Position numbers and translations under genes: made by a program
Notes under the pieces: generated by a model
Seen by the model: the letters and a program-made list of their open reading frames with translations, nothing else
The model's database searches: none
Told to the model about the DNA's origin: nothing
Assembly: GCA_023150555.1 (NCBI GenBank)
Contig: JAKLKQ010000002.1
Span: forward strand, 1-64,000
Reading direction: 5' to 3'
DNA length: 64,000 nucleotides
Source: Planctomycetota bacterium
GTDB taxonomy: Bacteria > Planctomycetota > SZUA-567 > H5-PLA8
Shown here: piece after piece, positions 58,701 to 64,000 of the stretch
Layout: the number at the start of each line of letters is the position of its first letter
Numbering within the stretch: the stretch's first letter is position 1

Positions 58701-58875
58701 TGGGCGTGGTCAACGCGGCCAGTTCGGTGGGATCGGCGGTCTCCGCCGGGATGGGCGTCATCGGCGTCTCGTCGCGCATCTCCGCGCCCAAGTCGCCCAT
58801 GCGGTCGCCACAACCCACCAGCGCCAGTCCGCTAACCAGGACCGCGCAGCCCGCGAGTGCGTGAAATCGAGTCAT
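55732..58875 (-). CDS. Giant secretin-like lipoprotein (second of two paralogues)
   Basis: 1047 residues from ATG 58875. The signal peptide ends in a lipobox (LALVGC), so the mature protein should be lipid-anchored at Cys22. About 250 residues of disordered acidic/Pro/Ala sequence follow, then TPR-like helices (FEEAVRINPAHKGAQEYLGKTRALLG), N-domains (VSFEFEDAPLSDAINFLKSL, VTMIVDPRV, VVMQRPEIHALIDQLLANF) and the secretin barrel (NTQRAHMFVARQQSYIADYEIS, VPDGGILLLGGLYRN, PFLSDLPVVGRLFRW). It shares the order of blocks, including IPYSELLVYPPNWDQISKRT, with the downstream gene. Lipidation could let it reach the outer membrane without a separate pilotin. Confidence 0.85.
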   Translation of the reverse strand: MTRFHALAGCAVLVSGLALVGCGDRMGDLGAEMRDETPMTPIPAETADPTELAALTTPSEPINHNEGDTVSPAGNEDGKAAPAEDDDENPAPVAQAVDLSSPESQPTPVAADAKDTQAKTAGNENAEAKTDEPAEAKAEKSADVVTVTEAPKGLEMAAAPAAPLGAPVSDDGDGKAGGEPPAPAPAPAPEPAPDSPEARAKKLLDEVATRRNVNDQAQDQQADAAFQAGMRLYNDLEYNGALAKFEEAVRINPAHKGAQEYLGKTRALLGVHTDRIAEALRALDQAYRVRIQESLVALANALEEARTYEMRGSEVPLDLETAEREEILAEQLKNLREAQGRYRRVREIMNWMPPQIDLPNERKLVDEAQRRVHAKIIDKQDEISYWRREQAVRQAEASRARENEHFKQRIQVMIEHIGDLYDRGMYAETEHLANSVLQLDPFNSEAETWKRKARSARHQREASDFRKEYREGLVNTWESVAASHIPYSELLVYPPNWDQISKRTERAALGRTKADDQWKKDIMNRLQRKVSFEFEDAPLSDAINFLKSLTDVTMIVDPRVKAGGAEPPVSLRVTDMKLQLALEWILKLADMKYALQDNAIFISKEANLIQDVEMRIYDVTDLTLNIQDFPGPDFQLQTISDDESAGGGAALNPFAAAPAATVTVASIADMIRQRVRPDSWDPQQNTSIEERAGRLVVMQRPEIHALIDQLLANFRAAQRLMVNIESRFLQIREAYLEDIGVEFQGLDPNVLYGDFGDIRNVGGVTGRLGIPRQPGAGDAPGSPNAPFPGITNGPDNLWQGLFSQVGSILNHTINFATNERDTISGRDGGNVIRQSGLSAQVTILNNAQVQAFIRALGIRDNLTTLLAPRLTVFNTQRAHMFVARQQSYIADYEISGDSYDPIVRQFLVGVVLDVRPTVSSDRRYVTLEMRPTVTELAQFQTRQIDSFTINQGAAATVLIPLSFPVQFPELRIQRVRTTATVPDGGILLLGGLYRNVKFNAENGVPFLSDLPVVGRLFRWNVVDNAKFNLAILVSPRIILFNEEEAKL

Positions 58876-59607
58876 TGCTCGCAGCCGTCCTTTCTCGTCG
58901 ACTACCCCGATCGGCCTACCCACCGACCCCTCCATCGGTCCAGCAACCGCAGCGGTTTCGGGCCACCAAAATTGTGCTATCCCGGCCCGTACGCAGCACC
59001 TTGCCGTATACGCGTAACCGCCTGTACAGCTAAACGGTTGCCGTGTCCGCAACGGTGGAATTGCACCGGTGCCGACACTGCGTCAACAAAATCAGAAGCC
59101 ACGACAGCTTACGAATCTTTCATAGGACGTCAAGCTTGATCTCAGGGCTGCGTTTGCCCCGTCCCTAACGTTCGCAAGGCCCCGAAATCGGGGCGCTCTG
59201 CCGTGTCCTCCCAGCCGTTTTCGCGTGCAGCTCACACCCATTGACGGGAGCGGCGTGACCGTAGTAGACGAAATTCCCGAACATCCAATGCAAAGCGTTA
59301 TTTGAAAACGGGTTGCAGTTCAGGCTCACGAGACGCATCGCCGGATTTTCCCGTCCGGCCGCCGCTCTGCACCTTGTGCCCTTGCGAAACGAGCCAGCAC
59401 AGGTGTCTGCGCACGTTGTGCAAAGCGCGCCGAAAATTCCACATCAAACCCATAACTTCTGGCGCAGATTTTTTTTACAAGCGCGCCGGGTTTGTGAAAA
59501 ATCGCGCACGGAGCGGTGCAATCTCCGCGCTTGCCGTGCAAAGCCGCGCGGCATCGAGTAACGTCTTGAGCTTTGCTTCATCCCGGAACGACGGCAGGCG
59601 AGGACCC
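58876..59607. other. Divergent intergenic region before ffh
   Basis: About 730 bases between the giant secretin genes and ffh. It contains a strong hairpin (next entry) and a T8 tract near 59468-59475. The frame of ffh stays open back to 59302 but upstream of 59608 is Cys/Arg/Ser-rich and unlike any SRP protein. I looked for the conserved SRP RNA loop and found none; no promoter pair was convincing. Confidence 0.5.
59043..59078. repeat. Long near-perfect hairpin
   Basis: GTGTC (59043-59047) pairs with GACAC (59074-59078), GCA (59049-59051) with TGC (59070-59072), and CGGTG (59053-59057) with CACCG (59064-59068). This gives 13 pairs with two single mismatches and a six-base loop GAATTG. It lies about 170 bases before the start of the lipoprotein gene. 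There is no T tract, so it is not a standard terminator; an operator or a 5' UTR structure is possible. Confidence 0.6.
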
Positions 59608-61026
59608 ATGTTCGACACGCTGCGCGAATCCCTGACGGGCTTCTTCACCAAGGTCCGCGGCAAGGGCCGCAAACTCACCGAGCAGGACGTCAAGGACGGC
59701 CTGCGCACGGTCCGCATGGCGCTGCTGGAAGCCGACGTCGCGCTGCCGGTGGTGCGCGAGTTCATGGACAAGGTCGGCCCCAAGGCCGTCGGGCAGGACG
59801 TGCTGGGCAGTGTCGAGCCCGAGCAGATGCTGGTGAAGATCGTCCACGACGAACTGCTGGGCCTGATGGGCGCCAGCGACAGCTCGATCAACTTCAACGC
59901 CAACGGACCCACCGTGATCATGATGGCCGGCCTCCAGGGCGCCGGCAAGACGACCGCCACCGGCAAGCTCGCCTTCCGCCTGAAGGCCAAGGGCCGCCGC
60001 CCGATGATGGTCGCCGCCGACCTGCAGCGCCCCGCCGCCATCGAGCAGCTGAAAGTCCTGGGCGACCACATCGACGTGCCGGTCTACAGCGAGATGGGTA
60101 TCGCGCCGCCGGATCTCTGCCGGAATGCGCTCGAGTTCGCCAAGCAGAACGGCCGCGACGTCGTGCTGCTGGACACCGCCGGGCGCCTGCACATCGACGA
60201 CGCCCTGATGACCGAACTCGAGCACGTCCAGAAGGCCACGCAGCCCCACGAAGTGCTGCTGGTCGTCGACGCCATGGTCGGCCAGGACGCCGTCAACAGC
60301 GCCAAGGAGTTCGACGCGCGGCTGCCCATCAGCGGCGTGGTGCTGACCAAGCTCGACGGCGACGCCCGCGGCGGCGCGGCCCTGTCCGTGCGGCACGTCA
60401 CCGGCAAGCCCATCAAGTTCGCCGGCGTCGGCGAGAAGCTGGACCGCCTGGAGGAATTCCACCCCGAGCGCATGGTCACGCGCATCCTGGGCATGGGAGA
60501 CGTCGTCAGCCTGGTCGAAAAAGCCCAGGCCGTCATGGACCAGGAGCAGGCCGCGCAGTTCCAGGACAAGATGCTCAAGGACCGCCTCACGCTGGAGGAC
60601 TTCCTCACCCAGCTGCGCGCGGTCAAGAAGATGGGCTCGATGAAGGACCTGATGGCCATGATCCCCGGCTTCGCCGGGCTGAAGGACCTCGACGCCAGCG
60701 ACGAACAGTTCGGCACCGTCGAGGCGATCATCTGCTCGATGACGCCCGAGGAACGCCGCAACCCCGCCGTGATCGGCACCAGCCGCAAGAAGCGCATTGC
60801 CAGCGGCGCCGGCTGCAGCGAGACCGACGTCTCGCGGCTGCTGAAGCAGTTCGAGGAAGTCACCAAGCACCTCAGCGGCTTCGGCAAGGCCGCCAAGTTC
60901 GTCGACCGGATGGTCCCCGGCGCCGGCATGGGCAACAAGGGACGCGTGCTCTCGGCCAAGGACCGCAAGGAAATCAAGAAGCGCCGCAAGGCCGAACGCA
61001 AGCGCCGCAAGCAGGGCCGCCGCTGA
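59608..61026 (+). CDS. ffh: Signal recognition particle GTPase Ffh (SRP54)
   Basis: 472 residues. N domain (MFDTLRESLTGFFTKVRGKGRKLTEQDV), G domain with GLQGAGKTTATGKLA (G1), DLQRPAAIEQL, DTAGRLHID (G3), TKLDGDARGG (G4) and FAGVGEKLDRLEEF (G5), then the Met-rich M domain (MGSMKDLMAMIPG, MTPEERRNP, GTSRKKRIASGAGC, DVSRLLKQFEE). It binds signal sequences and SRP RNA and targets ribosomes to the membrane. ATG 59608 is supported by GAGG six bases before and by the conserved N-terminus. The C-terminus is highly basic. Confidence 0.97.
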   Translation: MFDTLRESLTGFFTKVRGKGRKLTEQDVKDGLRTVRMALLEADVALPVVREFMDKVGPKAVGQDVLGSVEPEQMLVKIVHDELLGLMGASDSSINFNANGPTVIMMAGLQGAGKTTATGKLAFRLKAKGRRPMMVAADLQRPAAIEQLKVLGDHIDVPVYSEMGIAPPDLCRNALEFAKQNGRDVVLLDTAGRLHIDDALMTELEHVQKATQPHEVLLVVDAMVGQDAVNSAKEFDARLPISGVVLTKLDGDARGGAALSVRHVTGKPIKFAGVGEKLDRLEEFHPERMVTRILGMGDVVSLVEKAQAVMDQEQAAQFQDKMLKDRLTLEDFLTQLRAVKKMGSMKDLMAMIPGFAGLKDLDASDEQFGTVEAIICSMTPEERRNPAVIGTSRKKRIASGAGCSETDVSRLLKQFEEVTKHLSGFGKAAKFVDRMVPGAGMGNKGRVLSAKDRKEIKKRRKAERKRRKQGRR

Positions 61027-61059
61027 ACGACAGGCCGGCAGATGCAACGCGACCTCGCT

Positions 61060-62448
61060 TTATCGTGAAATCGACCTATAGCCGCGCCAGTAAACCGTGA
61101 GCGGGTAATAACAGCACTCCGTACTTCCCACCCGGCCCATGCCCGACCATACGCCGCAGGGCGCCCAACTACCCGCGCCTGGGCCGGCCTTGACCCGGCC
61201 CGGCTGAAGCGTCCGGGCCTTTTCCTGATCGAACGCCATCCATACCTCGGTGCAAGGAAAGGCGGCCAGTGTCGCTGGGATCAACATTAGACCTTCCTGG
61301 TTCTCACCGGGCATCATGGCACGAGCCATGAAGCCGCATACCGGACGCAGGTAGGCGAATCGGGTGGCCTCATCATCGCGGCAGCCCGCCATGAAGCGCG
61401 CCAACACGCCCAGCACCGTGGCCTGCGGCGAGAGCGCCGCGCCCGCCGCGTGCCGGAAGGCATGTGCCTTGGGATCGTCGATCTGGTCTAGGAAGCGGTT
61501 GGCGCCCTCGCTGGACAATTGAATGAACTCGGTATCGAGCAGGTTTCCCACATGCGCCGACTTCAGGGCCAGGACAAACCATGCCGTCGTGAACAGGTCC
61601 GGCCGGCTCGAACGCGGCGTCTTGCCCCAACCGTCCAACTTCCGGCGGCGCTCGCTCTGCCCTACAATCATTTGCCCTGCGGCCCTTCCGGCTGCCGCTC
61701 GGGTTGTTTGAACCCGCCCCATGCAGGCCGCCTCGCACAGCACAACCGTCGCCATGGCCTGCGCGTGGCCCGGCACGACGGCGCTCTTGGCATCGAGAAA
61801 TACGCCCTCCTCGTTCATGCGGCCGGATAACCAGGCTATGGCCCGCCGTACGTTCTCCTTGTACCGGCCGATCTTCTCCGTGTGGCCCACCGACAGAAAA
61901 CACAGCAACGCGATGGAAGTCTGTTCGAGGTCGGCTTCGCACTGCGCGCCGAACTTCACCGAATCCCAGTGCCCGTCGGCCTCCTGGTTGCGCGCAAGCC
62001 ACTCCAACGTGGGATCCATCGCGATCTCTTCGCCGTTTTCGTCCTTGGCGGGCGCCGGATCGAAGGGCTTGCCCTCGAAGGCGCCCTGTTTGCGCGCCCC
62101 CGGACCGAAGCTCTTCGCGCCCATCACCGGGCCGATCTCCGTGCGCAGGAATTCGTAGAAGGCGACCTGGGCCTCGTCGAGGTACGGGCTGTCCAGCAGC
62201 AGGCGCGCGCGGGTCTGGACCTCAAGGTCCGGATCGTCGCGGTGCGCGCGCAGCGCCGGGCCCGCGGCCAGGCCCAGGTCGCGCAGGCGCGCGTAAGCGT
62301 CCTGCCGCTCGTAGTATTCCTCGCTGCCCAGTTGCTCGACGAGTTTCTCGGGTTCCGCTTGAGGCGTTGGCGTCTGCGCGTTCTCCGCCGCACCGCAGGC
62401 CGGGACCAACAGGCCGCAAACCAGGATCACAGCGGAGCGAGCGGGCAT
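61060..62448 (-). CDS. Exported alpha/alpha-toroid (prenyltransferase/squalene-cyclase repeat) protein
   Basis: 462 residues. The signal peptide has a lipobox-like end (LVPAC, Cys18). A HEAT-like helical part follows (about 36-85, LGSEEYYERQDAYARLRDLG), then the toroid repeat domain (about 140-462) with LARNQEADGHWDS, GHTEKIGRYKENVRRAIAWL and LFTTAWFVLALKSA. GHTEKIG-YK-NV-RA-AW is shared with the protein at 1564-3417, so the two are close relatives. No DxDD or prenyltransferase motif is seen. The C-terminal CCYYPLTVYWRGY is unusual. It is convergent with ffh, with no clear terminator in the 33-base gap. Confidence 0.8.
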   Translation of the reverse strand: MPARSAVILVCGLLVPACGAAENAQTPTPQAEPEKLVEQLGSEEYYERQDAYARLRDLGLAAGPALRAHRDDPDLEVQTRARLLLDSPYLDEAQVAFYEFLRTEIGPVMGAKSFGPGARKQGAFEGKPFDPAPAKDENGEEIAMDPTLEWLARNQEADGHWDSVKFGAQCEADLEQTSIALLCFLSVGHTEKIGRYKENVRRAIAWLSGRMNEEGVFLDAKSAVVPGHAQAMATVVLCEAACMGRVQTTRAAAGRAAGQMIVGQSERRRKLDGWGKTPRSSRPDLFTTAWFVLALKSAHVGNLLDTEFIQLSSEGANRFLDQIDDPKAHAFRHAAGAALSPQATVLGVLARFMAGCRDDEATRFAYLRPVCGFMARAMMPGENQEGLMLIPATLAAFPCTEVWMAFDQEKARTLQPGRVKAGPGAGSWAPCGVWSGMGRVGSTECCYYPLTVYWRGYRSISR

Positions 62449-62537
62449 ACGTTCCTCCGGCGGGACACCGTCTCCCGCCCGATGGAACGCAGGTGCTCGA
62501 GCAAGGTTCAGGAGATTCCGGGGCGCTCCGGCCAGCT

Positions 62538-63446
62538 TCAGAAGTGCCAGAACAGGGACAGGCCCGCGCCCCAGGACCGGTCGCGGCGGCCGGAAGCCGG
62601 CATCGTCGCGTGAAGGCCGATCTCGAAGGCCGAGCCCGCTCCGCCCGGCCGCAGCTTCACGCCCGGCGCCAGAAGCAGCACGGTATGGCCGCGCTCAGCG
62701 CCCGTCAGCGCCGACTCGCCGGTGAGCTCCAGCAGTCCGGCCACCTTCGGATGAACGTGGTAAAGCAGCGAGACGCCGTATTCGGCCTCGAGTTCCCTCG
62801 GTTCGTGGGCCTCCCGGTTGAGCTGCACGCCCAGCTTGCCCAGCGCGACCAGTTCGAACCGGCCGGCCCGGAAACCCAGGTCCACGAAGGGCTCGGCGCG
62901 GCAGATCCGGCTGCTGCCGATGCCCTTTTCGTCGTCGCCGGTGGGCACCGCCAGCTCCACACCGCCGCCCCAGACGATGCCGCGGTCCTCGAACGCGAAG
63001 CTCGCGAACTTCAGCCCAAGTTCCAGGTCGTCGAGGCTGGCCACGGTCGGCCCCCGGTCCGGATCGGAGTACCGGTAAGGCAGGACCAGTTCCAGGCCCA
63101 TCCAGCGCTCGAAGGCGTACTCCACCGTCAGCCCGAAGTCGTCGGCGTGCGCGCGGGCTTCGCCGCCGCCCTCCCGGACGTGCGCATAGTCCAGGCGCAG
63201 CATGCGGTCGGGCGTGGGCGATTCGAGCAGATTGGGATGCGCGAAGTGAAGGCCGTGCGGATGCCCGTGCCCGGCGTGCGGGTCGCCCGGCTCGGCGGGC
63301 CGTTGGGCCCCGGGGCGCTGCTCTTCGTGCGGCGCGTGGCGATCGTGGCCACCGTGTTCACCGTGGTCCTCGTGGTCGCCATGCTCCTCAGCGATAGCGG
63401 AACCGGCCAGCAGCAGCGAACTCAGCAGAACGGCAAGGCTTCGCAT
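62538..63446 (-). CDS. His-rich outer-membrane beta-barrel-like protein, probably metal-related
   Basis: 302 residues from ATG 63446, with AGAGGGAA upstream and a signal peptide (LAVLLSSLLLAGSAIAEE). The mature start is a metal-binding-type stretch rich in His/Asp/Glu (EHGDHEDHGEHGGHDRHAPH, then AGHGHPHGLHFAH). The rest is amphipathic beta-strands (FGLTVEYAFERWMGLELVLPYRY, LELGLKFASFAFED, GSAFEIGLHATMP) ending in FWHF, a C-terminal Phe as in outer-membrane barrels. A Fur/Zur-like palindrome lies about 55 bases upstream. I infer a role in zinc, nickel or another divalent metal at the cell surface. Confidence 0.75.
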   Translation of the reverse strand: MRSLAVLLSSLLLAGSAIAEEHGDHEDHGEHGGHDRHAPHEEQRPGAQRPAEPGDPHAGHGHPHGLHFAHPNLLESPTPDRMLRLDYAHVREGGGEARAHADDFGLTVEYAFERWMGLELVLPYRYSDPDRGPTVASLDDLELGLKFASFAFEDRGIVWGGGVELAVPTGDDEKGIGSSRICRAEPFVDLGFRAGRFELVALGKLGVQLNREAHEPRELEAEYGVSLLYHVHPKVAGLLELTGESALTGAERGHTVLLLAPGVKLRPGGAGSAFEIGLHATMPASGRRDRSWGAGLSLFWHF

Positions 63447-63501
63447 CGGAATTCCCTCTTCGGCGGTCGGGGGGCGCGCTCCGGAGCGCTCCTGCTGATA
63501 T

Positions 63502-63517
63502 TGATAACGCATTATCA
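63502..63517. promoter_or_regulatory. Fur/Zur-like operator palindrome
   Basis: TGATAACGCATTATCA contains perfect TGATAA/TTATCA half-sites around a four-base centre, close to the TGATAATnATTATCA form used by Fur-family repressors. It stands in AT-rich DNA upstream of the His-rich protein (minus strand), overlapping a plausible promoter (TTGCAA and GATAAT on the minus strand), and about 150 bases before the divergent gene at 63665. Confidence 0.5.
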
Positions 63518-63664
63518 TTATTTTTGCAAACGCACTTTACCTGAATTTCCCGAAAAGCCTGAACCCCATCGCGCCGCTCGCGTGTTGAATGTGGAAGCGG
63601 TACTGGAGGACCGGAGGCCTCGGCTCCGGTGCACACGTGCACGGCGCGGGAAGAGGTCCGGCGC

Positions 63665-64000
63665 ATGAACGAGACGCTGCAGGCCCACGTCGACGCGCAC
63701 TTCCGCCTGAACGTTCCCGTGCCGCTGGTGCGCGGTTTGGCGCGGGTGCTGACGCGAGAGACCTTCTGGGATCTACTGCCGACGCAGAGCGTCCCGATGA
63801 AGCGCCTGCTGCTGCGCTTCCTGCGCACGCACCTCAACGAAGGGCCGTTCGCTTCGCGGGCGCTCGATGCGATGGCCGGATTGCCCGAAGTCCGCGCGGC
63901 GATGCTGGGCCTGGTTGCGCACTTGCCACAGGAACTGATCGCGCGCTTCCAGAAAGCGGTGGCCGCGAACCTGGCGCACCCCGTCGCGGCGGTGCGGCAG
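63665..64000 (+). CDS. Protein of unknown function, N-terminal part (cut by window end)
   Basis: 112 codons open to the window edge from ATG 63665, with GGAAGAGG upstream. The visible part is helical and hydrophobic/basic (NVPVPLVRGLARVLTRETFWDLLP, MKRLLLRFLRTHLNEGPF), followed by alternating leucine-rich helices. There is no signal peptide. I recognise no family from this fragment. It is divergent from the His-rich protein and could share the palindrome at 63502. Confidence 0.6.
   Translation, partial: MNETLQAHVDAHFRLNVPVPLVRGLARVLTRETFWDLLPTQSVPMKRLLLRFLRTHLNEGPFASRALDAMAGLPEVRAAMLGLVAHLPQELIARFQKAVAANLAHPVAAVRQ

Noticed and set aside
53126-59139. Very long plus-strand frames (860 and 966 codons) opposite the giant secretin-like genes
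   Set aside because: The opposite strand has signal peptides, secretin motifs and a terminator. The plus-strand products are repetitive Val/Gly/Leu/Asp sequences typical of shadow frames.
59302-59607. 102-residue N-terminal extension of Ffh
   Set aside because: Ffh proteins start at MFDxLxxxL, which lies at 59608 with a ribosome-binding site; the extension is Cys/Arg-rich and unlike SRP proteins.
58876-59607. SRP RNA (4.5S) gene near ffh
   Set aside because: The conserved loop sequence GGAAGCAGC and a matching hairpin were looked for and not found.

Overview
High-GC bacterial chromosome segment of about 45 protein genes, with no rRNA, tRNA or CRISPR array that I could recognise. The content points to the Planctomycetota or a neighbouring PVC lineage. 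The reasons are an ECF sigma factor fused to a membrane-anchored alpha/alpha-toroid (squalene-cyclase/prenyltransferase repeat) domain, further copies of that repeat family, a type IV pilus-like alignment subcomplex, several very large secretin-like proteins, and cytoplasmic enzymes with Lys/Ala/Arg-rich tails. This assignment is inferred from gene families only. A complete mreC-mreD-mrdA-rodA cluster argues for a peptidoglycan cell wall with elongasome-type growth.

Layout. 1-0.8 kb: 3' end of an IS4-type transposase and an AT-rich spacer. 0.97-5.5 kb: ECF sigma factor translationally coupled to a membrane toroid-repeat protein, facing a single gene that carries the same two modules fused. 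5.7-10.8 kb: rodA, mrdA, mreD and mreC on the minus strand. 11.1-12.9 kb: two exported paralogues of unknown function. 13-16 kb: putA-type proline catabolic enzyme. 16-17.3 kb: Gfo/Idh/MocA oxidoreductase with a histone H1-like tail. 17.4-20.2 kb: fmt coupled to a TMTC-like membrane protein with TPRs. 20.4-28 kb: an apparently inactive signal peptidase-like protein, a PilQ-type secretin, a PilM-PilN fusion, and PilO-like and PilP/GspC-like proteins. 28-31 kb: UbiA-family prenyltransferase, DUF368 (PopT-type) transporter and an SDR epimerase whose catalytic Tyr is Phe.

31-45.3 kb (minus strand): a long run encoding two oligopeptide ABC transporter sets (two binding proteins, two permease pairs, one ATPase pair) behind gmhA-like and ridA genes. 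The second permease pair carries large extracytoplasmic insertions. An exported beta-rich protein with a Pro/Glu linker is furthest upstream. 45.5-47.8 kb: triple-BON protein and ribBA. 47.8-49.4 kb: ECF sigma factor and a frame-disrupted anti-sigma-like locus. 49.5-52.5 kb: Gly/Arg-rich secreted coiled-coil protein, a repeat-rich non-coding stretch and a zinc-ribbon membrane protein. 52.7-58.9 kb (minus strand): two giant secretin-like paralogues, one a lipoprotein. 59.6-61 kb: ffh. 61-63.4 kb (minus strand): another toroid-repeat protein and a His-rich outer-membrane protein behind a Fur/Zur-like palindrome. The window ends inside an unidentified gene.

Main themes are the cell envelope (elongasome, lipid-carrier recycling, pilus/secretin complexes, peptide uptake) and sigma-factor signalling linked to toroid-repeat membrane proteins.
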